NCBI GenBank assembly: GCA_937974245.1
Contig: CALJKV010000005.1
Span: forward strand, 62,001-126,000
Direction: 5' to 3'
DNA from: an uncultured Chloroflexota bacterium
GTDB lineage: Bacteria > Chloroflexota > Anaerolineae > Aggregatilineales > Phototrophicaceae
Length of the DNA stretch: 64,000 nt
Shown: piece after piece, positions 30,636 to 39,329 of the stretch
Layout of the letters: each line of letters begins with the position of its first letter
Numbering within the stretch: position 1 is the first letter of the stretch
Position numbers and translations under genes: made by a program
The notes under the pieces: generated by a model
Database searches by the model: none
What the model saw: only the letters and a program-made list of their open reading frames with translations
Told to the model about the DNA's origin: nothing

Positions 30636-33275
30636 GTGCAAGCGATGAAGGGTATTCAACCTTTTGAGCAAGTAATGATTTTAATCGTGCTGGCAACCGC
30701 CTTAGTGGCTTTAGCTTATGCCTATTGGTTGGCTCGCCAGACCTTCGCTGCGGAAAAGGGTAGCGCCGCTATGCAGCGCATTTGGGGTTTTATCCGTGAT
30801 GGCGCAAATGCCTATCTGCGTACCCAACTCCGTACCATCGCTATTCTCATTGTCCTGCTAACCATTGCCATGTTCTTGAGCGTGGCCCTGGTACACCCAA
30901 CGGGTGAAGCCAATGAGCTATTCTGCCCGGCTGTGGTGGAGCAGGCCTATGCGGATGATATTTCCGCGAACACCTCACTCACTTCAGTCGAAGCATTAGA
31001 CCTTCTTGAAAACTCCGGCAAAACCGCTAAGCAGATTGCGGTTGCTAATAACTATGAGGCGTTTTCGCCGGAACGTATCGCCAGTGCCACTGAGTGTCCC
31101 GAAGCTGTAACCGGGGTCGCTATTGGTCGTGCCCTGGCCTTTGCGATGGGGTCAACTTTTTCAGCCATTGTCGGGTTTATCGGCATGAATATGGCCGTTC
31201 AGGGGAATGTGCGTGTCGCTGCTGCCGCTCGTAACAGCTTCAAGCGTGCGCTGACCATCGCTTATCGTTCCGGTACAATCACTGGTATGTTAACCGACGG
31301 TCTGGGCCTGCTGGGGGGGACGATGATTTTCATCATCTTCGGCAAAGCATCGCCCGATGTGCTGTTGGGCTTTGGCTTCGGTGGGACGCTGCTCGCACTC
31401 TTCATGCGTGTTGGTGGCGGTATCTATACCAAAGCCGCTGATGTTGGCGCTGATCTTGTGGGTAAAGTCGAAGCTGGCATGGAAGAAGACGATCCGCGCA
31501 ACGCCGCTGTAATCGCTGATCTTGTTGGCGATAATGTGGGTGACTGCGCTGGTATGGCTGCTGACATCTTCGAGTCCTACGAAGTGACCATCGTTTCCAG
31601 CCTGATCCTCGGCCTGGCGCTGACGGGGCTGACCGGTCAGTTATTCTGGATCGTGCTGCCGCTTCTGGTACGTGGTATTGGCGTCGTTAGCTCGATCTTC
31701 GGCACTTATGCTGTTTCCCTCTGGAAAGTGGATGATGCTGAAGAAGCTATGTACAAGAGTTATGAGCTTTCCAGCACCATCACTATTGTCTCAACCTTCC
31801 TGCTTTCCGTTTTTTATGCCGGCAATCAGGTTGGCGATGGCAATCAGTTAGCCTTCCTCTCACTGGGTTCGCTGGTTGCGGTGGGTGTCGCGCTGGCCGT
31901 GAGCTTTAACCCGCTGACAGCCTTTGCTACCAGTGCAAAAAGCCCGCGCGTTCAGAACATCGCCAAAGCGACACATTTTGGCCCGGCGCTTGTCATCCTG
32001 GAAGGTTTATCACTGGGTTATCTCTCCAGTGTGTGGTCGGTGCTGGTGATTGCTGCCAGTATCGGCGCATCTATCGTGGTATACAGCTTCACTTTCCCGG
32101 ATAACCTCAAGCTGCCGGCGCTGATTATTGGCATCGTGCTTTCTATCCTGGCGGTTATCAGAGGCTACCTCCGTAAAGACGTTATCGGGGGGGTCTTCAT
32201 CGCCCTCTGGTTAATGGTTGCCGCGCTGTTCCTCATCAGTATGCGCGTGCCGACTCTGCCCGACGGAACACCGGTGTCAGCTGACCAGCTGTTCACCTAT
32301 ATCCTGTTTGGGGTTTCGTTAATTGGCGTCGGGATGTTGTCGCATACTGGCAATAATGTCAGTATGGATACCTTCGGCCCGATTTCCGACAACGCTAACG
32401 GGATTGCTGAACTCGCGGGCGAAGCGGAGTTCTCGTCAGAAGCACGTCAGATTCTGGCTGACCTGGATGCAGCGGGTAATACGACGAAGGCCATCACGAA
32501 AGGCATTGCCATCGGTTCTGCCGTTATCGCGGCGGTCTCGTTGTTTGGTGCATTCTTCATTGATATCGAGCGAGTCATGCCTGCTGAACGAATTGGCACG
32601 TTCACGCGCGACATCAATCTGGCGAACCCGACCGTATTCTTAGGGTTGCTTCTTGGCGGGGCGCTGCCCCTCCTGTTTGGCGGACTGCTCATCAAGGCTG
32701 TGAACCGTGCTGCGGGCTACATTATGGCCGAAGTGCGGCGTCAACTGCGTATCCCTGCCATCATGAGTGGCGAGCAAACGCCGGAATACAGTAAAGCCGT
32801 CACAATCTCCACCCGTGCGGCACAGACCGAACTGATTCCGCTGGGCTTGATTGCCATTCTATCCCCGATTGTCGTCGGGCTGCTGCTCAAAGAGCAGGCG
32901 CTGGGCGGTTTCCTGGCAGGTGTTATCGTGTCAGGGCAGTTGCTGGCGGTGTTCATGGCGAATGCTGGCGGTGCCTGGGACAATGCCAAGAAGTATGTGG
33001 AAGATGGCAACTTCGGCGGCAAAGGCACGGAAAATCACAAAGCCAGTGTCGTCGGAGATACGGTTGGTGACCCGCTTAAGGATACGGCAGGCCCGGCCTT
33101 GAACCCGATGATTAAGGTAATGAACCTCGTTGCCCTCATCATGGCGCCCATTGTCGTACAGACTCAGGACGAAGCCTCAACCCTGCCGGTGCTGGTTATC
33201 TCATTGATCGGCATCGTGTTGATCGTCTGGTCAGTCCGCCGCAGCGACCGGCAAGAAGAAGCTGAAACGCCATAA
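30636..33275 (+). CDS. Membrane-bound proton-pumping pyrophosphatase, K+-independent type, enlarged
   Basis: About 879 residues, versus around 700 for its neighbour. GTG at 30636 is chosen: AAGGAG lies 12 bases upstream, while the frame beginning at 30603 runs through that site. Catalytic motifs intact: YTKAADVGADLVGKVEAGMEEDDPRNAAVIADLVGDNVGD and GGAWDNAKKYVEDGNFGGKGTENHKASVVGDTVGDPLKDTAGP. The cation switch reads GNTTKAITKG with Lys618 and Thr621, the K+-independent signature. Extra length comes from a soluble stretch of about 70 residues after the second helix (two Cys, EANELFCPAVVEQ to SATECPEAVTG), additional loops, and a C-terminal extra helix. Transcribed away from the other pyrophosphatase. 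Confidence 0.92.
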   Translation: MQAMKGIQPFEQVMILIVLATALVALAYAYWLARQTFAAEKGSAAMQRIWGFIRDGANAYLRTQLRTIAILIVLLTIAMFLSVALVHPTGEANELFCPAVVEQAYADDISANTSLTSVEALDLLENSGKTAKQIAVANNYEAFSPERIASATECPEAVTGVAIGRALAFAMGSTFSAIVGFIGMNMAVQGNVRVAAAARNSFKRALTIAYRSGTITGMLTDGLGLLGGTMIFIIFGKASPDVLLGFGFGGTLLALFMRVGGGIYTKAADVGADLVGKVEAGMEEDDPRNAAVIADLVGDNVGDCAGMAADIFESYEVTIVSSLILGLALTGLTGQLFWIVLPLLVRGIGVVSSIFGTYAVSLWKVDDAEEAMYKSYELSSTITIVSTFLLSVFYAGNQVGDGNQLAFLSLGSLVAVGVALAVSFNPLTAFATSAKSPRVQNIAKATHFGPALVILEGLSLGYLSSVWSVLVIAASIGASIVVYSFTFPDNLKLPALIIGIVLSILAVIRGYLRKDVIGGVFIALWLMVAALFLISMRVPTLPDGTPVSADQLFTYILFGVSLIGVGMLSHTGNNVSMDTFGPISDNANGIAELAGEAEFSSEARQILADLDAAGNTTKAITKGIAIGSAVIAAVSLFGAFFIDIERVMPAERIGTFTRDINLANPTVFLGLLLGGALPLLFGGLLIKAVNRAAGYIMAEVRRQLRIPAIMSGEQTPEYSKAVTISTRAAQTELIPLGLIAILSPIVVGLLLKEQALGGFLAGVIVSGQLLAVFMANAGGAWDNAKKYVEDGNFGGKGTENHKASVVGDTVGDPLKDTAGPALNPMIKVMNLVALIMAPIVVQTQDEASTLPVLVISLIGIVLIVWSVRRSDRQEEAETP

Positions 33276-33315
33276 CTCATTACGACCCTTTGGGGTCTCA
33301 GTCGTATTCCAAACG

Positions 33316-33345
33316 CAATCCCCATTACTCCGGTAGTGGGGATTG
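33316..33345 (+). terminator. Terminator after the second pyrophosphatase gene
   Basis: A 13-bp stem (CAATCCCCATTAC / GTAGTGGGGATTG, one wobble) closed by a TCCG tetraloop, followed by TGCTTTCC, 40 bases after the stop codon. Confidence 0.65.
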
Positions 33346-33412
33346 TGCTTTCCCTGGTGGATAATCGGGGTACAATGGAAGTGTAGATCAGTTACTCTTT
33401 ATTTGGATTGTG

Positions 33413-33772
33413 ATGACAACGAAACAGGATACTGGTCAGCGCGGTGAACGCCTGGCGCGAACGTACCTGGAAGAACGCGACTATACGATTGTGGCAACCA
33501 ATTGGCACTGCCCACATGGGGAGATTGACATTGTTGCTCACACTAGCGGTACATGGGTGTTTGTCGAGGTGCGAACCCGTCGGGCTGTGACCACCGCTGC
33601 CGCCCTTGAGAGTATCGGCAGCAGCAAACAGCGGCGCATGATCGCTGCCGCGCAGCTTTATCTGGCAGAGCATCATCTGGACACGAACTGGCGCATGGAT
33701 GTGATTGCTGTTGCTTTGCCGCCCTCCGGCTTGCCGGTAGTTGAACACTACGAGGATGCTCTTGGCTGGTAA
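33413..33772 (+). CDS. yraN: YraN family (UPF0102) endonuclease-like protein
   Basis: About 119 residues. The restriction-endonuclease-like core is plain: GQRGERLARTYLEERDYTIVATNWHCPHGEIDIVAHTSGTWVFVEVRTRR, with the GEIDIV Asp and the FVEVR Glu of the PD-ExK motif. Function in cells is not settled; members associate with DNA processing. The stop overlaps the miaA start by 17 bases, so the two form an operon. GTG at 33410 directly before the ATG is an alternative start. Confidence 0.88.
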   Translation: MTTKQDTGQRGERLARTYLEERDYTIVATNWHCPHGEIDIVAHTSGTWVFVEVRTRRAVTTAAALESIGSSKQRRMIAAAQLYLAEHHLDTNWRMDVIAVALPPSGLPVVEHYEDALGW

Positions 33773-34694
33773 TCGTCCGCTCATGGTGATTCTGGGGCCA
33801 ACCGCTGTTGGTAAAACCGGCTTGGCGATTGACCTCGCGGAGCAGTTTAATGGTGAAATCATCAACGCCGACAGTCGCCAGGTTTACCGTTACATGGACA
33901 TCGGCACGGCCAAGCCTACAATAGACCAGCTTGCCCGTGCGGCGCATCATTTGCTTGACATCGTTGATCCCGACGATAATCTGGCATTGGCACAATACCA
34001 GCGCATGGCATACGAGACGATTGATGCCCTTCACAATCAGGGGAAGTTGCCACTACTGGTCGGCGGCACCGGGCAGTATATCACTGCTGTGATTGAAGGC
34101 TGGCGTATCCCGGAAGTCGCGCCGAATGAGTCCTTGCGTGAAAAGCTGGAAGCTGTCGCTCTTGAGCAGGGATCAGCCGTATTGCATGAACGCCTGGCTC
34201 GGCTTGACCCGGAAGCCGCCAGCCGTATTCATCACCGCAATGTGCGCCGCGTGGTGCGTGCCCTGGAGGTTTGCCTGGAAACCGGTCAGCGGGTCAGTGA
34301 GTTACAGCGCAAAGTGCCGCCGCCTTACCGCCTACTGCAATTTGGCCTGACAACCGAACGGGAGGGTCTGTACGATGCAGCCGATGCCCGTTTTGATGAT
34401 ATGATGCGGCGGGGCTTTCTCAACGAAGTACGCGGGCTGCTGGATAGAGGATACAGTTCTTCATTGCCATCCATGAGTGGCATTGGTTATGCTCAACTCT
34501 CCGCTCACCTGGTAGACGGCATCCCATTGGATGAGGCCATTACCGCCGCCAAGAACCTGACACATGATTTTATCCGTCGCCAGTATACCTGGTTCAGGGG
34601 ACACGATTCAGGAATTCTGTGGCACAATAGAGAGCAAATTGACGCGGCAGAAATCAGCACGGCGGTCACGCGCTGGTTACATCAACGATCCTGA
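33756..34694 (+). CDS. miaA: tRNA dimethylallyltransferase
   Basis: About 312 residues. It transfers the dimethylallyl group of DMAPP to A37 of tRNAs reading UNN codons. Walker A GPTAVGKTGLAIDLA, INADSRQVYRYMDIGTAKP (substrate base recognition), HHLLDIVDP and LVGGTGQYI are classic MiaA features; VRRVVRALEVCLETG and FIRRQYTWFR follow. The ATG at 33756 sits inside the yraN end. A TTG at 33741 would add five residues. It consumes the end product of the mevalonate pathway encoded 6 kb away, which is consistent but not specific. Confidence 0.93.
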   Translation: MLLAGNRPLMVILGPTAVGKTGLAIDLAEQFNGEIINADSRQVYRYMDIGTAKPTIDQLARAAHHLLDIVDPDDNLALAQYQRMAYETIDALHNQGKLPLLVGGTGQYITAVIEGWRIPEVAPNESLREKLEAVALEQGSAVLHERLARLDPEAASRIHHRNVRRVVRALEVCLETGQRVSELQRKVPPPYRLLQFGLTTEREGLYDAADARFDDMMRRGFLNEVRGLLDRGYSSSLPSMSGIGYAQLSAHLVDGIPLDEAITAAKNLTHDFIRRQYTWFRGHDSGILWHNREQIDAAEISTAVTRWLHQRS

Positions 34695-34700
34695 GCGGCT

Positions 34701-35390
34701 ATGTCTATTTTTCGTTCAAATAATAATCCTAATGCATTGGTTGCCATTTTTTTGCTACTGATGCTGGCGATCTTTGCCGGGCCGGACACGCTGCCCAGGC
34801 TTGTATCTTCGGTGATTCCCGGTGCCGACGAGAGTGTGCCATGCAATTGGCTGCGGCTGGGGGCAGGGCGAGCTATTCATCAATCCCTGGTAGGGCGGGC
34901 GGCGCAGCAGCCCCTTGAGATTGACGTTAAGACGAGTGCTGTCCCGAACACGCTAGAAGGCAGCGTTTTTGTGAGCATCGTTATCACCAATCGTTCACTC
35001 GGCACAGTCCCTATCCTGGTAAATGCCGACCCTAACCAGGTGCGTTTTGGTGATGACGGTGTCACCAGCGGTCTTGGACTCGTGTTTAACAACAATGCAC
35101 AGTTACCCGCCGGGCCACAGCAGCAGAGTGGTGTCCCGTACCCGGAAAGCGGCATTCGTCTATTAGGCCCGCGCCAGAGTTGTGTGAATAAGGTTGAACT
35201 TCCACTTAATAATTTGCCTGATCCGACCATCCTGAACGGGCAGGCATCGGTTAAAGCCTACTATCGCAATACTGACCCCGGCACATCCCAGTCGGTTACG
35301 CCAGGGGGTACAGTCATCTTCCCAACTCAGGGGTTGTGGGTTGGTATCGCGCAATCGGAAAGCATCCCGATTCCATTGAGTAGCGGGTGA
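34701..35390 (+). CDS. Membrane-anchored or exported protein of unknown function
   Basis: 229 residues. One hydrophobic segment at about 13-28 (LVAIFLLLMLAIFAGP) then an extracytoplasmic beta-rich region: LEIDVKTSAVPNTLEGSVFVSIVITNRSLGTVPILVN looks like an immunoglobulin-like or transglutaminase-accessory strand pattern, but I recognise no named family. Two Cys (PCNWLRLGAGR and RQSCVNKVEL). It follows miaA by 6 bases and is probably in the same operon. Confidence 0.6.
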   Translation: MSIFRSNNNPNALVAIFLLLMLAIFAGPDTLPRLVSSVIPGADESVPCNWLRLGAGRAIHQSLVGRAAQQPLEIDVKTSAVPNTLEGSVFVSIVITNRSLGTVPILVNADPNQVRFGDDGVTSGLGLVFNNNAQLPAGPQQQSGVPYPESGIRLLGPRQSCVNKVELPLNNLPDPTILNGQASVKAYYRNTDPGTSQSVTPGGTVIFPTQGLWVGIAQSESIPIPLSSG

Positions 35391-35403
35391 AACCGTGTAC
35401 GGC

Positions 35404-35409
35404 TATAAT
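35404..35409 (+). promoter_or_regulatory. Candidate extended -10 element before the FHA-winged-helix gene
   Basis: GGCTATAAT gives a perfect -10 hexamer 45 bases before the start codon; no good -35 is seen at 16-18 bases. Would let the regulator be transcribed apart from the yraN-miaA operon. Confidence 0.4.
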
Positions 35410-35453
35410 CATTGCTAAGAAACACGCTTATCTGACTGAGGGAGACGTTTGCT

Positions 35454-36116
35454 ATGCCTCAATCTGATACGGAACGGCCTGTTCTCATCCTCCAGGGTGA
35501 CAAACACGCTTCCGATCAATGGGTACTTACCGGTGATAATACAGTGCTTGGGCGCGACGAATCGTGTGATATTATGTTGAGTGAGCGCCAGATTTCACGC
35601 CAGCACATTCGCATTTTTAAGGAAGGCATCCAGTTTTATATCGAAGACCTGGATAGTAAGAATGGCACCTGGGTCAACGGCGTGCAGATCAAGGGCGTGC
35701 GCGAACTCCACAACAATGATGAAATCCAGATTGCGCTCACGACTCGTCTGCAATTTATAGGCTCGAACGCCACCGCGCCCATGCCGATGCCGGTTCCTAC
35801 CTACCTGGGGGGGCGGCTGCGGATTGACCGTGACGCCCGCCGTGTATTCATCCTGGATGAAGAACTCGACCCACCGCTGAGTCTGCCACAGTACCGGTTG
35901 CTGGAACTGCTCTATAACAATACCGGGAGCATCTGCACCCGCGATGAAGTGGTCGAAACTGTCTGGCCGGAGGCGATGGGGGAGGGGGTGAGCGAACAGG
36001 CGATTGACGCGCTGGTACGCCGCCTGCGGGATCGCCTGGCGGAAACCGACCCGGATTTCCAGTATATCGTCACGGTGCGCGGGCATGGCTTCCGGTTAGA
36101 TAATCACTCAGACTAG
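35454..36116 (+). CDS. FHA domain - winged-helix DNA-binding protein
   Basis: 220 residues. An FHA domain spans about residues 22-105 with the phosphothreonine-binding marks LGRDESCDI, ISRQHIRI and DLDSKNGTWVNG. Residues about 125-218 are an OmpR/PhoB-type winged helix (LPQYRLLELLYNNTGSICTRDEVVETVWPE, then EQAIDALVRRLRDRL and TVRGHGFRLD). No receiver domain. It should bind DNA and respond to Ser/Thr phosphorylation on itself or a partner, so a Hanks-type kinase is expected elsewhere. GGGAG precedes the ATG. Confidence 0.9.
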   Translation: MPQSDTERPVLILQGDKHASDQWVLTGDNTVLGRDESCDIMLSERQISRQHIRIFKEGIQFYIEDLDSKNGTWVNGVQIKGVRELHNNDEIQIALTTRLQFIGSNATAPMPMPVPTYLGGRLRIDRDARRVFILDEELDPPLSLPQYRLLELLYNNTGSICTRDEVVETVWPEAMGEGVSEQAIDALVRRLRDRLAETDPDFQYIVTVRGHGFRLDNHSD

Positions 36117-36144
36117 CTTTTCGCCAGCATGATGAGATACAAAA

Positions 36145-36170
36145 ACAGTGGGCTGTGATAGGCCCACTGT
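36145..36170. terminator. Terminator after the FHA gene
   Basis: A 9-bp stem ACAGTGGGC / GCCCACTGT with an 8-base loop, 28 bases after the stop; the A5 run on its left gives a U run for minus-strand transcripts. Confidence 0.6.
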
Positions 36171-36327
36171 CCGTTTATAGCGGGTCTGCCTCTGGATAAC
36201 CGTATGAGCGTCTTTGTTACCTGGTGCAGTTTTCAGGTGAGTGGATGGCCTGGGACTGCGGCGGCCTGAACAGAACTGGAGCGTTATGGAGGGCAACCGG
36301 GAATTGCAGCAAAACTGGATGTTGCAG

Positions 36328-36356
36328 CGATTGCAGCGATTGCAGCAACCTTCCCG
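36328..36356 (+). repeat. Short tandem repeat of GATTGCAGC
   Basis: GTTGCAGC, GATTGCAGC, GATTGCAGC stand head to tail and are followed by AACC; ATTGCAGC also occurs 20 bases before. Function unknown. Confidence 0.5.
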
Positions 36357-36669
36357 TAAGTGATGGTGTGGCTGTGCTGCAAAATGCGCGAGGTTGCCGC
36401 AAAAACAGCGGAAAGGGGAAAAGTAGTTCTGAGTCTTGAGTGCTGAGGCATGGGAAAGGGCGTCTGACAACTGAAAACCGGTCACTAAAAACTAACGGAC
36501 CACAGGACTTACGATAGCACAGTTACGAGCAAAAAGGGTACATTTTTGTTCAAACATTTGTTCAGTATTTGGCTACTGGGGATTTCTCCTAAACCTGACA
36601 TCCTTCGCCAGCGCATTCGGGTTTTCATCAGCCTTCTTGTCCGCAAATTATGCTATTTGATGGGATGCC

Positions 36670-36700
36670 GGTGCGGAATATCGAAATGAGATTCCGCACC
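36670..36700 (-). terminator. Stem-loop after the membrane PH-like gene
   Basis: A 10-bp perfect stem GGTGCGGAAT / ATTCCGCACC with an 11-base loop, 30 bases beyond the stop of the minus-strand gene. No strong U tract. Confidence 0.5.
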
Positions 36701-36730
36701 TAGCTTTAGTCAGTAACGGTAGTATCTGAC

Positions 36731-37264
36731 CTACTTATCTTCTTTCTTTTTTGCCTCATCGAGGACCTTTCGCATCTGTTCTTTCAGGTCTTTTTGACTG
36801 TGTATTATCGGTTCTTTGTGATGCCGCTCAATATCCTTGAGAAGCTCTTCCTGTCCCTCTAAATTGCTAAAGTTAACATGTATCTTTCCAGTTTTGTCAC
36901 CCACCAAAACTGAAAAAGCTAAATCTTTAGAATTATCTGAAAAACTCGTCAGTTCAACGGACTGGATTTGCTCCCATGTAATTACATATTTTTCGCCTTT
37001 TGGGTTGTTAACCGGATGGGGGTTCTTGGTAATCGTGACTGAAGAATCCCCAATCTGGACGCTTGAAGGGATCAAAACATATGACCATGAGCGATAGAAA
37101 ATAAATATTAAGCCGCCCACTATCCACAGTAGATAGAATGGTCCTTCATCGGCAAAAGTGCCGCTTGCGGCAACAGCAATGAACAAGGCTATGAGAGCAA
37201 CTGAGATTACGCCGATGATTATCCGACGTCGAAATATGATATTGCTTTTATCTTTATACATCAC
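36731..37264 (-). CDS. Membrane protein of unknown function, AT-rich
   Basis: 177 residues. Two hydrophobic segments (about 14-33 and 42-60) near the N-terminus are followed by a soluble region, IGDSSVTITKNPH to KIHVNFSNLEGQEELLKDIERH, with the look of a bacterial PH-like domain as in two-helix proteins of the YdbS/YdbT kind, and a charged helical tail rich in Lys and Glu. Family assignment is tentative. Codons are clearly more AT-rich than its neighbours, suggesting recent acquisition. Confidence 0.6.
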   Translation of the reverse strand: MMYKDKSNIIFRRRIIIGVISVALIALFIAVAASGTFADEGPFYLLWIVGGLIFIFYRSWSYVLIPSSVQIGDSSVTITKNPHPVNNPKGEKYVITWEQIQSVELTSFSDNSKDLAFSVLVGDKTGKIHVNFSNLEGQEELLKDIERHHKEPIIHSQKDLKEQMRKVLDEAKKKEDK

Positions 37265-37582
37265 AGTCTATCCTTTATGCTAAAGTCCATTTAAATATTT
37301 CTAATCCATATAGTAAGCTGATTGTTTCGACTTGGCAACACGTTAGGTTGTGCCTGTGGTACATTCCTGGCCTCGTCTCGGGCATTCAGGCGGTTATACC
37401 CGGTTTTCTCAGTGTGGTGACAATTTTCGCAATTCGACGGCGTCTTTCCCCGGTCGGGCTGCGACCATCCCCAGGAGATTACGATCTGAATTGCTGCACA
37501 AATAGCCCGTCCCTGTTATCATCATAGTCAGAGATAATGAGTTTCATTGGAAATCCCACGATAATAGTCTTTAAACGGTTCG
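37265..37582. other. Divergent intergenic region
   Basis: 318 bases between the AT-rich membrane gene and the GMC oxidoreductase. I see no gene, no clear promoter and no strong hairpin here. Confidence 0.3.
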
Positions 37583-39241
37583 GTGGCGATGGATAGCGAA
37601 ATCTTTGATTATGTGGTGATTGGCTCGGGCTTTGGTGGCAGTGTTGCGGCCTTGCGTTTGTCGGAAAAAGGCTACCGTGTCCTGGTGATGGAGCAGGGGA
37701 AGCGTTATGAAGACCAGGATTTCCCCCGTACCAACTGGAATTTGCGAAAGTATCTGTGGTTTCCGGCGTTGCGCTGCTTTGGCATCCAGCAGCTTACACT
37801 GCTCAATGACGCACTGGTGATACACGGCGCTGGTGTCGGCGGTGGCAGCCTGGTTTATGCCAATGTCTCGATGGAGCCGGATGATGACCTCTTCGCGCTT
37901 CCCGGTTGGCAGCACCCGGTAGACTGGAAATCCGTCCTCAATCCGCACTACGAAACTGCCAAACGGATGCGCGGTGTTACGAGCAACCCTCGCCTCACGC
38001 CAGCTGATTTTGTCCTGAAAGCGATGGCCGAAGAAGCCGGACGCGGCCACACCTTTCGTCCGGTTGAAGTCGGCGTCTTTTTTGGTGAACCCGGCCAGGA
38101 AGGACAGACCGTCCCCGATCCGTATTTTGATGGTGATGGCCCGCCGCGTGCCGGGTGTACCTTCTGTGGCGGCTGCATGATTGGTTGTCGCCACAATGCC
38201 AAGAACACGCTGCTCAAGAACTACCTGTTTTTTGCCGAAAAGTGGGGCGCTGAGATTCGTCCGGAGTCGGCAGTGAAGGCCATTCATCCCCTCCCTGAAG
38301 GCCAACCGGATGGCGCACGTTTTGAGGTCGTCTACCGGCGTTCAACGGCGCTGCCTTTTGACCGGCGGCAGTATCGTGTGCGAACACGGGGTGTTATTGT
38401 GGCGGCTGGCGTGCTGGGTACGGTTCGTCTACTTATGGAATGCCGTGATGTGCTGGGTTCGCTCCCACGACTCTCGCCCCGGTTGGGGGATCAGGTGCGT
38501 ACCAACAGCGAGGCGCTCCCCGGTGCAACCAGCAGGGATCGCACGTCCGATTATTCTACAGGTATCGCCATTACGTCCGTGTTTGCACTGGATGACCAGA
38601 CCCATGTTGAGCCAGTTCGTTACCCGGATGGCTCATCGTTTATCCGCATGTTGGCGATGCCGATGATAAAAGGGGGAGGCAGCCCTCTTAAGCGCCTGTT
38701 CAAAACAATCTGGAACGGGTTTCTGCATCCCTGGGACTTTTTGTACGCGAAATTCTTTTCCCGATGGGCCCGCTATACCACCATCCTGCTGATTATGCAG
38801 ACCGTAGACAGCACCATGCGTATCCAGTTAGGACGCAACCTGTTTACGTTGTTCCGGCGGGGACTGGTCACGCGCCTGTCACCCGGTCAGCAGATTTCCC
38901 CAGACCCCGAATTAACGCAAGGCGTTACTCAGGACTTTGCCACCCGTAGCAACGGTATTCCGCAGGATTCAATCCCGGAGACACTGCTTGGGATACCGAC
39001 CACCGCCCACATTCTGGGCGGTTGCCCAATCGGAACCAGCGAAGCTGATGGGGTGGTGGATATGTACGGCCAGGTATTCAACTATCCAGGGTTGTATGTG
39101 GCCGATGGTTCAATCATGCCCGCTAATCCCGGTATTAACCCCAGCCTCACCATTACCGCATTGGCCGAACACATCATGAGCCACATCCGCCCTAAGCAGG
39201 AGATGCAAGAGCAGACGGTCCCGGCAGAAGCCGCCGATTAG
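37583..39241 (+). CDS. GMC-type FAD-dependent oxidoreductase (cholesterol oxidase-like)
   Basis: 552 residues from GTG 37583, or 550 from ATG 37589. N-terminal FAD-binding DYVVIGSGFGGSVAALRLSEKGYRVLVMEQG (GxGxxG), then GAGVGGGSLVYANV and the cysteine-rich AGCTFCGGCMIGCRHNAKNTLLKNYL, which is characteristic of the cholesterol oxidase branch of the GMC family. The C-terminal LGGCPIGTSEADGVVDMYGQV, YVADGSIMPANPGINPSLTITALAEH carries the second FAD segment; catalytic His/Asn are expected in this part. Probably oxidises a sterol-like or other alcohol substrate. No obvious signal peptide. Single gene with a weak ribosome site. Confidence 0.85.
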   Translation: MAMDSEIFDYVVIGSGFGGSVAALRLSEKGYRVLVMEQGKRYEDQDFPRTNWNLRKYLWFPALRCFGIQQLTLLNDALVIHGAGVGGGSLVYANVSMEPDDDLFALPGWQHPVDWKSVLNPHYETAKRMRGVTSNPRLTPADFVLKAMAEEAGRGHTFRPVEVGVFFGEPGQEGQTVPDPYFDGDGPPRAGCTFCGGCMIGCRHNAKNTLLKNYLFFAEKWGAEIRPESAVKAIHPLPEGQPDGARFEVVYRRSTALPFDRRQYRVRTRGVIVAAGVLGTVRLLMECRDVLGSLPRLSPRLGDQVRTNSEALPGATSRDRTSDYSTGIAITSVFALDDQTHVEPVRYPDGSSFIRMLAMPMIKGGGSPLKRLFKTIWNGFLHPWDFLYAKFFSRWARYTTILLIMQTVDSTMRIQLGRNLFTLFRRGLVTRLSPGQQISPDPELTQGVTQDFATRSNGIPQDSIPETLLGIPTTAHILGGCPIGTSEADGVVDMYGQVFNYPGLYVADGSIMPANPGINPSLTITALAEHIMSHIRPKQEMQEQTVPAEAAD

Positions 39242-39284
39242 AACAGGCTGTGCCCACTCGCAGAGAACTTCTGCAATACAGAAA

Positions 39285-39314
39285 ACAGTGGGGCGTCAAC
39301 CCCGCCCCGACTGT
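39285..39314 (-). terminator. Terminator between convergent genes
   Basis: ACAGTGGGGCG pairs with CGCCCC-ACTGT across a single bulged G, 7-base loop; the AAAA on its left becomes a U run for the minus-strand gene at 39330-39689. Confidence 0.6.
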
Positions 39315-39329
39315 CATTGGTTGCACATT

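Larger units (their letters stand above)
36117..36730. other. 614-base convergent intergenic region with hairpins and a short tandem repeat
   Basis: No credible gene. It contains a terminator hairpin at 36145-36170, a GATTGCAGC tandem at about 36328-36356, and a hairpin at 36670-36700. The open frames here are rich in Cys and Arg because of the repeats and have no ribosome sites. May be a decayed mobile or repetitive element. Confidence 0.4.

Noticed and set aside
36108..36485. Cys-rich open frame on the minus strand after the FHA gene
   Set aside because: The Cys pattern comes from the GATTGCAGC repeat; no start signal, and it overlaps the terminator hairpin.
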